This document shows, piece after piece, positions 46,557 through 58,990 of a DNA stretch of 64,000 nucleotides. Source of the stretch: Fragum whitleyi (lineage: Eukaryota > Mollusca > Bivalvia > Cardiida > Cardiidae). The position numbers were made by a program, and so were the translations under genes. The DNA is taken from assembly GCA_948146395.1 (NCBI GenBank), contig OX411548.1, positions 57,741,020 through 57,805,019 on the forward strand, read 5' to 3'. Numbering within the stretch: position 1 is the first letter of the stretch; the number at the start of each line of letters is the position of its first letter. Under the pieces are notes generated by a model that had not been told where the DNA came from, ran no database searches, and saw nothing but the letters and a program-made list of their open reading frames with translations.

Positions 46557-47815
46557 CAATTAAAATATTCTCAGTAAAATACTGTCTAGTTTTAACAAAC
46601 AGATAGCATTTCTACGCGGAGAGTTTAAACATTATGTCTGAAAACCAGTCTGGCTTTAAGGCAGGTTATTCAACAATTGATAATGCATTTATGTTAAATT
46701 TCATAAAAAATCACGTTGTTTCTATAAAACGGCGAAAATTATATGTTGCATTTATAGACTTCGAAAAATGTTTCGATACTATAGATAGACACACTCTTTG
46801 GAAAAGATTCTCAAAAATTCCAATATACGTGGTATTCAATTACATCAAATAATGGAAGAACTTGCGCTATGATGTTTGTCGATGACAGTCCGAAACTGTA
46901 ATTGGATCGCAGACTGAAGAATATAAAGTCAATATCGAGAAGACTAAAATAGTTGTTTTAGTAAGGGCAGTAAGCTCTCTAGACACGAAAAATGGTCTTA
47001 TAATAACAATAAAATAGAAACTGTTCAAAGATTTTGCTATTTTGGACTTATTTTTACTCAGAAATTGTCTTTTAATGTTATAATCAACGAATTATGTTTA
47101 AAAGGAAAACGTATATTGAACGCCGTTTTAAGCTCGTTGTTTCAATTTGGAATACTGACACACAAAATGTTTTTTTAAGATTTTTGGTACAAAAATATGT
47201 TCCTATTTTTTCTGTGAGGCTGAAATATGGGGTATGGGTATTTATCAAGTCCTGGAGAGATGTCAGTATTATGCATGAAAACGTTTTAAGAATGCCAAAC
47301 AAAACACTTGAAATTATTTTGTATTAGGATAATGCAGTCGTTATCCATTATACATTCTTACCAAAAAACGATGTTTGTCATATTGGTTAAAGATTCTTAA
47401 AATGAATGACTGTCGATATGTGAAAAATTGTTATAACATGATGGTTTTAGATGACAAAAATGGCAATGAAAATTGGGCTTCAGAAATAGTTAAATGTTTA
47501 CAGGAATATAGATTTGGATACATTTAGAATAATCAGAATGATAATAATAAAAAGCAGTTCCTTGCACAATTTGCAAACCGGCTTCAAGAAGTCTTTTTTC
47601 AAAAAGTACAGAGCCTGTCTTGTGAATTTTAAATCGTCATGTCACAATCTGGAAATCGAAAATGGGAGGCAAAATGATGTTTAAAGGAGAATCGAAAATG
47701 TAAGTTATGTAAAAGTTTTGAAATTGAACATGAATACCATTTTTTTTTTATTAAAATGCGATAATAACAGTGATATTAGGAAAACCTATATTCCAGAAAA
47801 AATTGTCTTGAATGA
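46557..47815 (+). mobile_element. APE-type LINE relic, copy 2 (internal deletion)
   Basis: Same family as 33812-35760. It starts with AATATTCTCAGTAAAATA and SENQSGFKAGYSTIDNAF, then LYVAFIDFEKCFDTIDR and HTLW. Then it jumps, inside a GAAAAG string shared by both break points in copy 1, to the text that precedes the FADD box (about 46800), deleting the RT core of roughly 180 bases. The C-terminal region (about 47295-47635) and a zinc knuckle with C-x2-C (about 47697) remain. Later frameshifts. Not active. Confidence 0.9.
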
Positions 47816-48200
47816 TAAAACATCCACAGAATCCTGTATGATTCAAGAAAATACGTGAAATATACGTTACAATTACAAAATTGATTCTCAATATTCGCCT
47901 ATGTAAAGATATTGGCATTTGGGCACCAAAAATATTCAAAGTCAAGACTTGTTGGCAAAATTTACAAGGTAATATCATGAATTCATATTTACATAGTTTA
48001 TTATGGCTTGCATATTACTTGTTTTATGCGTAGAAATAAAAAGATTTGAGCACATGTCCTTTCAAACCCTTTATACAATGTAATTTCATATGCCGTTCAT
48101 AAACAGAGAAAAGGAGAATGGCAGCTGCAATTTACTACTCTGATCATGCAAACAAGAAAATCATTTATAACTGATATCCTTATAACAACAAATGCTATGA
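47816..48200. other. No recognisable feature
   Basis: AT-rich; chance minus-strand frame 47751-47978. Confidence 0.45.
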
Positions 48201-51200
48201 AGGAATGTTGTAACATACGTTACCTCAAATTATTTTACAAAAACCTGTTTAAAGTGTTTTATTTTTTATCAATAAGGGTTAAAATTCTTTGAATTTATAG
48301 CTCTCAGTTCTGTTTCTTAGAAAATGCATCAGTACTGAAGGCAAATGCATGACCAACAAAAGATCAAAGATCGCCTACCACTAATGGTATTAAAATTTAG
48401 ACCTTTATTGAGAAGTCAATGTTATTTCTTTTAACAGCCAAGAAGGAAATTCTTATTGAATGCTAGTTTTTACATATTGTCTTTTAGTGTAAAGTGATAA
48501 ATCATACAAATTGAAGTTAGTATCATTTGTAGTATCCCATCTCACAAAATTAAACGATTTGAGATTTGAGATCATAATTTTGAAAAAGCCAAATCATTAA
48601 TAGATGTATATCCAATTGCTGAAATCGAGATACCTACACCCTTCTAAATCAGCACAGATTTTAACAACCATTTAAAATTAGAAATTAAACATATTTTGAA
48701 AAAATATTTAATAAAAATACTGTTTTTTTGATAGATATGGATATGTATTTTGTATGTTGTACTATACCTGTTGTTTAATTTCATCATAGGGAAATATCTG
48801 TTCAGCGCAATTACATATCTTCCAATCACACAATGCAACATGAAAGCTAAAAGATTTTAATCAATTGAAACTTTTTTCAAAATAACTTAGTTACTTAAGC
48901 ATGTATATCATTTATCCCTCATTTCGTGCATTGGTTTATTCGTTGCCTATAGATGTTTTGAAACAGAATACCGATGATCTTTATCTAGTAACGTATGTTA
49001 CCATTTGTATGAAACAAGTCGCAATTAACTTTAATGCACTTCAGTGTCAATACTGTAGCCATTTGAGTCAAAATCATTGTTTCTCTTTGATTAAGATGGA
49101 TTTTTTTGGTTTTACTGCATGTTTTTTTTCAAATTACTTGTCTGGAATGTTGGCCAAGTGGTTAGAATAAAACTTAATGGTTAGTAGAAGAGTCTTTTAC
49201 TTGTGCACATGAGAAAAACATGAGAGTTATGCCCAAGAACCAATAGTATATTAATTAGAATGGGCATTCTTCAATTCTTTTCTCTACTTTAACACAATCT
49301 GCGTGTACATATAAATTGAAAGTTAGCCAGCAATGTCAAACAGGAATGCAAATAGAGTGTTAAATCACCAGCCATTTACACATTTTCACCTATAAAGACC
49401 TTATAAGCATGCGACTTATAGACCCATCATGCAATTTTCTTATTTTTAAGAATTAAGTCTTGGGTTGTATTTGAATGAGGGCCTGATATTGATGAAATCC
49501 TATTGCTTAAGCAATTTATCAAAATTCTTTTATTGTTTCACAATAGAAGATATAAAAGAAGCGCTTCCTCATCTAAAATAATATGTTTCTTTCTGCATAA
49601 AAAGTACTTATAGTTTGTATCTAGTTCAAAGTTAAAGCATTTTTAAAGCATCTTTGTTTTACTAAAATCTTTACCATTGTAAGAACTAATCATGTTCAAG
49701 AGAATTGCAACTGGTGTGCATCTAATTGTCCTTTGGAAGCAGCAATTATGCTTGATTTTCTAAAAAAAAAAGGTCTTTTAAATGTAACATATATTACTCT
49801 CTTTGATAGCTAAATCAAAATGTATATGGCAATGTACTATTCTTTTGAACATAATATGGTCATACTCATGTAAATTTTCAGTATTCAACTGAATTGCCCA
49901 GTTTCTTGACAAAAATAGGATTGCATGCAATGTACTTTGCATTCAATTGGAAATAATAGAGAGCTAAAATGCTTCAAGAAATTTTCAGGCCATGTTAACA
50001 GTATAACACTTATCAAGGTGGCTTATCCACCTAACCATGAATTCCTTGTATTTATCATACACATCATTCCATTCATCATATCATCCTTTTAAAGCCTCTA
50101 GCGGCTTATTAAACGAAGATGAATGATAATCAACTTGTTTGTACTGGCTGATGAAACCTAGTACCTATGATATTGAGTCAAATGCGCTACCAAATCCAAT
50201 GTGCTACCAACTGTGCTGCTATCAGAATCAATTCTAAGTAATATTTTTAACTTTTCTGTACTAAATTTTTAGATATTGCTTAAAAATATTGTAGGAACAG
50301 CTTTTTTCATCTAATTGGTCATCATTTTTCACAATGAAAACTGTCTCTTATCATCAGAAGTAACATATATAACTTGTGTTTTATTCTAAAAAAGTGAAAA
50401 AAGTCTCAAACATAGAAGAAACCAAAAGCTGCCTCAACATTGAGTTTGGAAGCTGCCTTTACATTGTGTTTAGTATATTTCGTGAATCTATGATAGCAGC
50501 TCAATAATAATTATACCTATAAATAAGTGGTAACGTATTTTGCAAGCTTTTAAACCACAATGAGTCTTAAATGATTAAAATTTATACTGATACCTTAAAA
50601 ATACTTTAAATAGTTATGGTTTACAGTTGATTTAGACAATGAGGGATTTTACAACAATTGCAATCAGATGAGATATGAATAAGCCTATGGTAATTGATGG
50701 GAAAATTATTTACTTTATAGTAACGTATTTTGCAAAATAGCTTGATGGCCAGATGCACAAAAAAAAAATAAAAATCCCAAAGAACAGAAGCTTTTAGAAA
50801 AACACAGTAAACAAAACATTCAGTAGAGCATTGATGAATATAACATTTCTTTTGAATACATTAAATAGAAATTTAAATGTAACGTATTTTACTCCCTTGC
50901 ATTGCTTGTAAGGGCTATATTTTTTAATTCATAATGTAAATGGGCTTCAAATACCTTCAGAATCACAAATATCATGAACAAAACACAATATCATTTAATT
51001 TTTTACTAAATTACAGGTAATTTCTATTACAAGACATACAACTAAAATTCTTACATGAAAATTTTATGGGTTGGTTTCTTTAAAGTAACGTATCTCGCAT
51101 TTGCCCCAGTGGCCAGACTGCTAACAAGTTTCAAAATGTTCAATATTGTATAGGCTTTTAGAAAAGCATTGTTAACAATCTTCCCAATGGGGCAGCTATG

Positions 51201-51900
51201 GAAAAATCATTTCATATCTATGTACCTTCCTTTGAAATTAAAAAGTAACGTATTTTACTTCCATATCATGCCTTCAAGGGGGATTTATTTACAAAGTATA
51301 ACTATGAATTTGCTCAACAAATATTCAGCAACATAAATTTTGGCATAAAAAGATCACTTCTGGTCATTTTGACTCATCTTTTCACCGTACAAACCTAAAA
51401 TCTTGTCTTGAAAATTTGATGGGTAATTAACTTTGAGGTAACGTATCACACTAACGCCCCACTTGTTAGAGTGCTAACAAGTCTCAAAATGTTCTTTATA
51501 CCATGGGCTATCAAACAGGCAATGTAAACAAAATTCCCAGTGAGAAGGGGATAGATAATTTATTTCTATACTCATTGTTTTCTATGAAATTTAAGGGTAA
51601 CGTATTTTACTGCAATATCACGACTCTTAAGATGACCAGATTTATCAAAAAAAGTCCATGAATGGACCCTACAGTTAATAAGCAACACAAATATGTGTAT
51701 AAGAAGTCAACTTTTTGTCATTTTGACTTCAATTTTTTGGGTACTCTTTTAAAATTCATTTTCAAAATTTCGTTGGGTGTGCTGCTTTAAAGTAACGTAT
51801 CTTACAAAAGCCCCACTCGCCAGAGTGCTAACATGTCTCAAAATGTTCTACATACCATGGACTTTCAGAAAAATATGGTCTACAAAATTCCCCCTGGGGG
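48201..51900 (+). repeat. Tandem array, 353-bp two-part repeat marked by TAACGTAT
   Basis: TAACGTAT stands at 50531, 50721, 50880, 51086, 51246, 51439, 51598 and 51793. Gaps alternate near 195 and 160, so the true unit is about 353 bases with two unlike halves: one continues TTTTACT..CAT, the other ..CCCCA-TGGCCAGA-GTGCTAACAAGT-TCAAAATGTTC. Units are clearest at the right. To the left only weaker forms remain (49781, 50363), plus GTAACATACGTTAC at 48211 and its inverse GTAACGTATGTTAC at 48991. No coding potential; a satellite-like repeat. Confidence 0.75.
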
Positions 51901-51929
51901 GGGAACAAAACCCATTCTGGCTCATGGAC

Positions 51930-54475
51930 TATTTTGGGCAGGACTTGATATCAAATAACAAGAAGGCAAAACAAGTGGAAATCTAAAGAGAACCATCAGC
52001 ATAAAGATAGGGTTAAAGATTCTGTTCCTGGCTGCCATGTCAAACTAAAAAACTAAGGCCTATATCGCTCCACTGGCTTTAACATCTTACTTTGAATGAA
52101 AACAACACTTTGAAATCTCTAAAGGTGGCAATGGACAGCAGCCACCCGACTCTGTAAACCGGAAGCGCGTTTTCGTTTATTTGCGCTTTGTTAAAAAAGA
52201 CCGGTTTTCGTAATGTTCTGCTAATGGGAATAACGCAGAAAAATGATGGAAAAACTTCATAACTAAGCTTCTTTTCAACATTTGATGTCAATTGAATGAC
52301 TCTATCATTATATTTAACAATAGAAATGCGTTAAACCGTCATTAAATTAGGAGGGGTCACTGTAAAAAAACGAAGAAAATTCTTATATGCATAGAATTAG
52401 TCCGTGGGCCAGGAGGGGTCACCGTGCACCCCCCTAAGGGCTCTCCGAGAGTGGTCTGGAAATGTTCATAGGACCTCCCTGGGTGAGAATCAGGATGTTA
52501 ACAGGTGGTAAGTTGGGTCCCGACTGCCATTCCGAGTGGTTTTCTAGATGGCAGCCAAGAATAAATTCATTCCTTTGGTACACTATAGCGGGATTTTTTT
52601 TCATTTAAAATATTTTTGAGAGTCTAAGTCATGTATACTTTGCATTCTGGTAAAACGCTTTATTACTCAAAATGATTTTGAGGGGCCCAACTTCCGAAAT
52701 TGGAGATGGCAGCCAGTTCTAGAGAAGAATTTTGTTATTTTTTTTTATGAATGCCATAAGATAAAAATGTTCACCATGTACTTCATTAAAGATCATATTG
52801 CAAAGTTCTATGATGTTTTTCATATGACCTTCCCGAGTTAAAATCAAGTTGTCAAGATTCAATATTAAGAGTCCCATCGGCCTCTCTTGAGGTTTTCTAA
52901 ATGGCAGCCAATAAACATATTAATTACTTAGAAGGCATAAAATAGACACTATTTTATTTTAAATCATATCTAAAGACCAAAACATATATATTTTACGTTC
53001 TTGGAACAATATCTATTAGTTTAATATAATTTGGATATCCAAACATCCTTTATGAGAGATAGCAGCCGGTTTAAGATAGAAATTTTGCTATTTTCTGTTG
53101 CATTCTTTGTAAGATGAAGGGTCGCCATGTACTTTGCCAAAAATCCTCTCTGATTGTATCATTAAATTACTAATGTAATATCCCCAAGGTTGAATCAAGT
53201 TGTTTCCAGTCGATATTTTAGGTCCCGACAGCCTTTTGGGGGTTCTAAATGGCAGCCAATGCAAAACAAGTAAATAAATTGGAACAACTTGTATACGAGC
53301 AACCTTCAATTTTTGTCTTTAAGGACCAAAAATATATAAATTTGGTGTTCTAGCTACAAACTGAAAAAACTAAAGTCTATTTGAAGATTGATCATCCTGA
53401 ATGGTAGATGGCAGCTAAGCTTGAAATACGAAATTTGCCTATTATTGTTGCAGATCATAAGACAAGAGGAGTCAAACCATCGTAAAAAAAACTTTATGAG
53501 AGTGCAAAGAATATATTTACCCGACCTCACTTAGTGAGAATCAAAAATCTTTCAATCGATATTTTGTGTCCCGACTGCCTTTACGGGCATTCTCTAGATG
53601 GCAGCCAAGAAGATGCTTTAATAATATAAGAATCCTAAGACAAAAATTGCTTCACATTTAAACTTATTTTATGGACCTGACACCTATATTTAGCGTTTTA
53701 GCTACTGTTCTATCAGTTATTGTCGAAATTGAAATCGCAAAATACAGAATTTTAAACATTTGGGGGATGGCAGGGGGGGGGGGGGTGTGTCTGGAACAGA
53801 TTTATCAAATTAATTGTCACAAGACCCTCCGAGATAGAATCACGTATTAATATTCATAATCTTTGGTTTCACCTGCTAGTAAACGTTTTCAAACTTTACG
53901 GGAAAAATATTTTATTTTTGAAATTTTCTTCTTGGTTATCTTAGGCTAATTTGATGTTCCCGAAATTCTAAAAGCGAGATGGCAGCAAGATATTAATACA
54001 AATATTCTATATCTATCTAGTTCGATGTAGGAATACTTTCAAATGGCGACCGAAAATGTCCAACAGTTGAATAAATGTAAAAGAATCAGAATCAATTTTG
54101 CCAATTTTGCTTATTTTAATATCTTAAATTTGCTTAAATCTGTTTATTTCATATGCGTCTTGGAGGGCCAAGCAGTGCTAATCCTTACGTAGCTAGTAGA
54201 TCTACATTTAGAAATTCATATATGAATTTGTTAAGGAAGTTTTACCTAGCATTAATTTATTTATTTTTTTTAAAAAAAAACTTGGCCGCAATTTGACCAT
54301 TTGGAAGTTTTCCTATGTCGAATATTCCAAAATATAACTTTATTATTGTATGGAAATGTAAATCTGGATTTATTTGTTCAAAAATAAAAACATGAGTCCT
54401 GTTTGAAAAAATAAACGCCTTATTGAAACATTCTTAGAACGAATTACTCCTTTTTGGTGACGCAGCATTAATAGG
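51930..54475 (+). repeat. Partial second copy of the nest (left half)
   Basis: Direct copy of about 36560-39105. Background repeat R0 (51930-52123), TTAA-type element start (GGTGGCAATGG at 52124, its TTAA changed to CTAA), then the fold-back arm from 52394 (TTAGTCCGTGGGCC) with ATGGCAGCC marks at 52548, 52901, 53249 and 53598. It stops near GTGACGCAGCATTA (54460) with no right arm, so it came from duplication of half the nest and not from transposition of the whole. Confidence 0.85.
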
Positions 54476-54783
54476 ACATAAAAGAAACGCCGAGCAACCT
54501 ATAATGATTGTTTTAAAGTGCTAGTTCAGTCCAGAATTTCATGTTTTTCTTTGTTTAAATCCTTAATAGTTATGCTTTTTTATCAAAAAATCCGTTGGTC
54601 CGAAAACGAACAAAATTCTAGTTTTATTTTAATCCGCACAGGTGTGTTATCGTAAAAATCCAATTAGCGAGCTCCAATCGATTTTGGCGATAAAGCCGTG
54701 TGACGTCAGCACATGTAGACGCTTTACATCCGCCATTGTGTAAAATAGGGAAACAAGAGGGATTTCTCGAAATAAAAGAGGAA

Positions 54784-55107
54784 AAACGAAGTTCAAAATT
54801 TAAGACTGCGAAAAGGGGGAAGCAAAAAGGACAACAGCAGCTCTGGCGCTAAGCGACGTGTAGCCGAAATTTGTTGTAACCGGCATGTAGACGGAGTTTT
54901 CATGCATTTTCCGGAAAGATTCAGCACGGAGAAATGGGTGGACTGATTTTGTGAATTCATGTGTAACGAGAAGGGACTTGACCGACCGAGTTTTCTGTGT
55001 AATGTTATGTACAATCATTTTACTAGAGACTGGTTTCCTTTTAAGAATTTCTTCGATAAAGAGCCATTAATAGGATTATTCCGAAAGCTGTTCATCTGAA
55101 TTATAAG
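54784..55107 (+). pseudogene. THAP-domain exon remnant
   Basis: Translation gives SKKDNSSSGAKRRVAE, ICCNRHVDGVFMHFPE, KWVD, a TGA stop (54944), FCEFMCNEKGLDRPSFLC, NHFTRDWF. This follows the THAP C2CH zinc finger (C-x(2-4)-C, NRHVDG, FP, KWV, then C-x2-H-F). The first two cysteines are now adjacent, and the C to H spacing near the end is lengthened to six residues by an apparent insertion, so the zinc site cannot form. A GTAAAG donor-like site follows at 55108. THAP domains bind DNA and occur in P-element-like transposases and domesticated proteins. Confidence 0.75.
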
Positions 55108-55675
55108 GTAAAGTACCCCCACCCTGTTTCTAACTGTTAGGGAGGTTTTGTCTGTAAATTCAATGAACCAGAGAAACATCCGATGAATTACTGCTACATA
55201 TTGAAGGGGATTGATCTGCATGTTCATTTTCACTTACACAATACAGAATGATTTGAGGAAAAACTCAGACAGTTTGGTGTCTCAGGGCCTCTTGTTTCAC
55301 CTTTAAAAAAAACACATTTTGATTTTTGAAGGTAAATGGTTTTGAAGAAAAGAGTTCTAAAACTTGCATTTAATAATGGTTTAATTCAGTTGAGATTTGT
55401 ATATCCTGATTGGTTGAAAAATTGGTTTCATAACCCCATGAATACAATTTTGAATAAGCAGCTATTTTGTAAAAATTGTAACTTTCTTTTTATATTTTTG
55501 GCATCAAACATAAGATAAATAGATTATATTTGGTTAGTTATGAACCTAAAAATCTCACCACACTCATGTATGAATCTGCTTCATGTATTCATACAGTATG
55601 ATGAGGTTTAGTTTCATACCCCTATGACATGAAAAAATATTATATTCATCTCTTAATTAAATTTTCTGTTTCAGA
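55108..55675. other. Probable intron between THAP exon and next exon
   Basis: AT-rich with chance frames; bounded by GTAAAG at 55108 and by TTTTCTGTTTCAG ending near 55674. Confidence 0.4.
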
Positions 55676-55860
55676 GACAATGGTAACACTTGATTGTATT
55701 GTTGACAGTAGACACATGAGAAAAGATACTACAAAGTTGTCTTCTCATCTTAAAATGTCACCTTTTGAGGGATACCATTCAGTTATCAACCACTTTGCCC
55801 TGAAGATGATCAGGTTTTCCTATCATGGTATGTTGAGTAGGTATGTATTCTTAGTAAGTT
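55676..55860 (+). pseudogene. Downstream exon of THAP-type protein (GYHSVINHFA motif)
   Basis: A TTTTCTGTTTCAG acceptor is followed by a frame reading LDCIVDSRHMRKD, LKMSPFEGYHSVINHFALKM and IRFSYHGMLSRYVFL. The block 'S-x-E-G/A-[YF]-HS-[VI]-x-x-H-FAPK ... FSY-x-GM-x-x-R' is familiar from many uncharacterised animal proteins that carry a THAP finger at the N-terminus, so it fits with 54784-55107. Two donors are possible, GTATGT after CAT-G (about 55827) and GTAAGT (55855). Confidence 0.65.
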
Positions 55861-56449
55861 TAAATTCAAGATGTTCTTGAATTTTACCAAATGCTGATGA
55901 TCAGTGATTTTGATATCTTTCAAATTTATGTTAAAGGAAGTGAAATTGAGAATTCTTTATAGGGAAACTATACAAATGCTGCTGCTTATGAAAAAATTAA
56001 ATAAATATATGTGAACAATCACAAAAAAAGACTTTCTGCGTAGGACATCAAGTATCAACCCCAGTCTGACTGTGCATATTGTGCAGGCGGATTACGGTTA
56101 ATTATCTGGATCTGAAATGATTATTCAACCTTTCGGTATAAAATGCATTTCTGGAATTGTTTTCAATTACTTACCAACAGTTTTGTGCTTATTAATCAAA
56201 AGAATTATAGTTTCTCAAAATAAAATCGATATAAAATAATGAATCTAAAGGTTTGATCAGAGCACTATAGGTGCAATGTGAGTTTTTAATACACCATGAA
56301 CTACTGTTAAATAGAAACTGAAATAAAACTACAATATTGTTTTGTGTTAATATCTATGTCTTTGTTTTTTGAAATGCACCACATTGCCACATGAATCAAG
56401 TTTCAAAAAATTGCTTGCACAAGCAAGGTAAACTCAAATATAGGTTCAA

Positions 56450-56900
56450 AGGATATAAGAAATTTTAGCTCAACTGTTTTAAATAAAAAGTGAGTCTAAT
56501 GCCATCATCTTGGTGTCAATGATGGTGTTTGAGACTAACTTCAATATTGGTCCTATCTCTGATGTTGAAGATATCCTCTTGAAACTTGACATAATGTGTA
56601 CACCATCACAAGAGCTAACCAGACTATGAAGGATAAATCTTGAGGCATTTTTCTAACAAGAGGTCCACTGGCTTTAAAATCCCAAGGCTTTCATTAAACA
56701 ATGCTTACTTTGACTGAATACAACACTTTGAAGTTTCTTTAGAACCATTTTGTATTGATGTACTGGGTCTGGCCCACATTGCTTCACAATACTCATAATT
56801 AACCTGCATACCCTTCACCCATCTTTTAAGTCACATAAAGGTGATTGAAATAAGTAGAACATTCTAAAACATTTTTGGGAAAATAAGAGTAAATGGTCTT
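56450..56900 (+). repeat. Uninterrupted copy of background repeat R0
   Basis: CCACTGGCTTTAA, ACTTTGACTGAATACAACACTTTGAAGTTTCT (broken by small changes) and then, without any insertion, ACTGGGTCTGGCCCACATTGC, AACCTGCATACCCTTCACCC. The two halves match the left flank (36700-36742, 52075-52123) and right flank (43012-43125) of the TTAA-type element, so this is the unoccupied site form. Confidence 0.75.
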
Positions 56901-56929
56901 TGATGGAGCATTTATTCCAAATTCAATGA

Positions 56930-57520
56930 TATTAGTCCAATTGATTGGGAGGAGAAGATTTTTTGAGATTTCAGAGTGAAAATTTGCCCTGCCCTGCCAC
57001 ACCCACATTTATGGACCATTGGGCCCATCAAAATTTCATAACCAATTTAAGTAAAGGTGCACCTAAGGAACATCCATGCAAAGTTACATTGAAATCTGCC
57101 CAATTGTTTGGACTGAAAATATTAATAAAGATTTTATTGGAAAAATAAGCCCTGTCCTGGCATTATTTGGGAATCAATCAAAATTTCTTTTACAATTTAA
57201 ATAAAGGGTTACTAGAGAAATATCCAGGCTAAGTTTCAAAGAAAAAGGCTTGATGGTTTGGGAGGACAAAGGTTTCAAAGTGAAAAAATGCCCCATCCTG
57301 TCACACCCCTTTTTTTAAGGGGGGGGGGGGGGTCAATTAAATTTTCTTTAACAATTTAGGCAAAGGGTGATCAAAGAATTATTTTGACACCGTTTTATTT
57401 AAAATCTGCCCTTTGTCAAAGAAAAAAATTACACGCCAACAGACAGATGGACACATTACAGACACACCAGCATGACAAGAAGGCCAGCGGAGATAAAAAT
57501 CATGCCCCTTTTTTTTTACT
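56930..57520 (+). repeat. Bivalve-style tandem repeat, three units
   Basis: Units of about 150-190 bases repeat the order TTTCA(G/A)AGTGAAAA, TGCCC, CCTGCCACACCC or CCTGTCACACCCC, GG(C/T)CAATCAAA or ATCAAAATTTC, CAATTTA-G-AAAGG, AAATCTGCCC. They end in CAACAGACAGATGGACACA. A G run of about 14 lies at 57319-57332. Confidence 0.65.
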
Positions 57521-57629
57521 TGGATTTTTCATATCTCACTGAAATAAAACATCAGAAGCCACTGGGAGTGCTCTTGTTAAATGTAAATTGAAAGTTAGAT
57601 TATGAAAATGTTATTTTAATTTACAGATT

Positions 57630-57711
57630 GTGTTGATGTCCCTATGAGTACAACATTTCAATTTGGTGAAAGGGCTCGTATGAACAGGGATGGCTATCAG
57701 TTACAGGTTTA
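57630..57711 (+). pseudogene. Candidate last exon for the THAP-type protein
   Basis: TTATTTTAATTTACAG is followed by text that, joined in phase 1 to the GTATGT donor at about 55827, reads DCVDVPMSTTFQFGERARM, NRDGYQLQV and stop. The phase agrees, but I do not recognise these residues in the family, and the intron would cover the uninterrupted R0 copy and the 56.9-kb repeat. Confidence 0.25.
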
Positions 57712-58560
57712 AGCTCCACCACCCGTGAGCAGTCAAAGTGAGAGACCCATTCAGCACTACTGTTAGGAAGCTTTATAACTGATTCAATCCGTTCCAGTCC
57801 CAGCATGCTTGAATCCTGTGTATGCTGGCCACAGTTTGGACAAGTTTGTCTAATCTAACTGACTAAACTTGATGGAAGAACAACTCACTTTTTTCCCATG
57901 AAATGCCAGCACCATCTTGCAAACTGTCTATATGTTTATATGCTTTATAGCAATGTCTCCTATGAAAAATAAACGATATGTGACCCATTATGAAAAAAGG
58001 GAGCATCTTGGAACTCTGTGAAATAATAATTTTAAAAACAAGATAGTAGACATCAACGGTGGCAGATCCAGGATTTCTAAAAAGGGAGTTTCGTTTTGCT
58101 AGTATTTCAATTTTAACCCTTTTCTTGCTGAATTTGAATTTTATTTAAACAAATTTTCTTTCTTCTGGACATATCGAGTATGCAACAATTTCCAAAAAAT
58201 AAAGGAGAAGGCAGGCAATGTATGCTAAGATCAGACTGCACAATTTTGAAGACTGATCTTGATCTTTACTGTCTACCAAATTTATGTTCACAACAAATAT
58301 GTGATGAATCGTAGAAGATTAAATGAAATTCTGCATGTAAAAAAAATTTGGTTTAGAGGGTGCTCGTTTAAAACCACGAACCCCCTCCCCTGGATCTGCC
58401 ACTGGTCAGTCTTAGCTTGCATTTCGTAAATTATTATTCAGAATGACAATTATCATTCTAGATTCAGAAAAAGAGCTAATAGCAAAAAATAATGAAACTA
58501 TACTTTTCTACTATTTCTATGGTAATTTTCAACTTGGTTTTGTTTAAAAGTCACCAATAT
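57712..58560. other. No recognisable feature
   Basis: Includes GGCAGATCCAGGATTTCTAAAAAGG and, about 320 bases on, CCCCTCCCCTGGATCTGCCACTGG, a pair of inverted phrases (about 58062-58408). They are a likely terminal pair of an old inverted-repeat element about 350 bases long. Confidence 0.45.
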
Positions 58561-58629
58561 GTCCAGTTAGAGTTTGAGTCTACAAAAAATTATTGTGATC
58601 AAAAGAAAAGTACACATGAATGTTTATTT

Positions 58630-58990
58630 TTGGCGAGGACATCCCCCCCCCCCCCACACACACAGAAAGATTGGGGGAATATTGTTTTACCATTGTCTGT
58701 CTGTCTATCTGCAAAACTTAACATTGCCCATATTTTCAAGGCCATTCAAGAAACATTGCTCATATTTGGTATGATTATAGATCTCAGTGATAAGCAGCTG
58801 CTGGTACCTAGGTCAAGGTCATGTGACAAGATCAAGATCATCTGTCAAGGTCAAATTTCTAAAAAAAATGCTGTTTTGGGGGCATTTCTGTTTCACAAAC
58901 ACATCTTGTTCTATATGCTATATCGTTTAAGCTTTGAAAATCTTACTGATGGATATCATCCAAATTTTTCTGAAATGCTCTTTGGGTGAC
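58630..58990 (+). repeat. Dispersed repeat with CAAGGTCA motifs
   Basis: Order: C run, GGGGGAATATTGTTTTACC, GTCTGTCTGTCTATCTGC, AAAACTTAACATTGCCC, CTCATATTTGGTATGA, AGGTCAAGGTCATGTGAC (58811), GTCAAGGTCAAA (58844). The same order is seen at 60805-61080. A 165-codon frame over it (58492-58989) is not a gene. Confidence 0.7.

Noticed and set aside
49150..49235. tRNA gene at TGGCCAAGTGGTTAG
   Set aside because: Only an A-box-like phrase; no B box at the right distance and no cloverleaf.
58492..58989. 165-codon plus-strand frame as a gene
   Set aside because: It lies over a dispersed repeat with C runs and GTCTGTCTGTCTATC; the same repeat at 60.8 kb has no frame.
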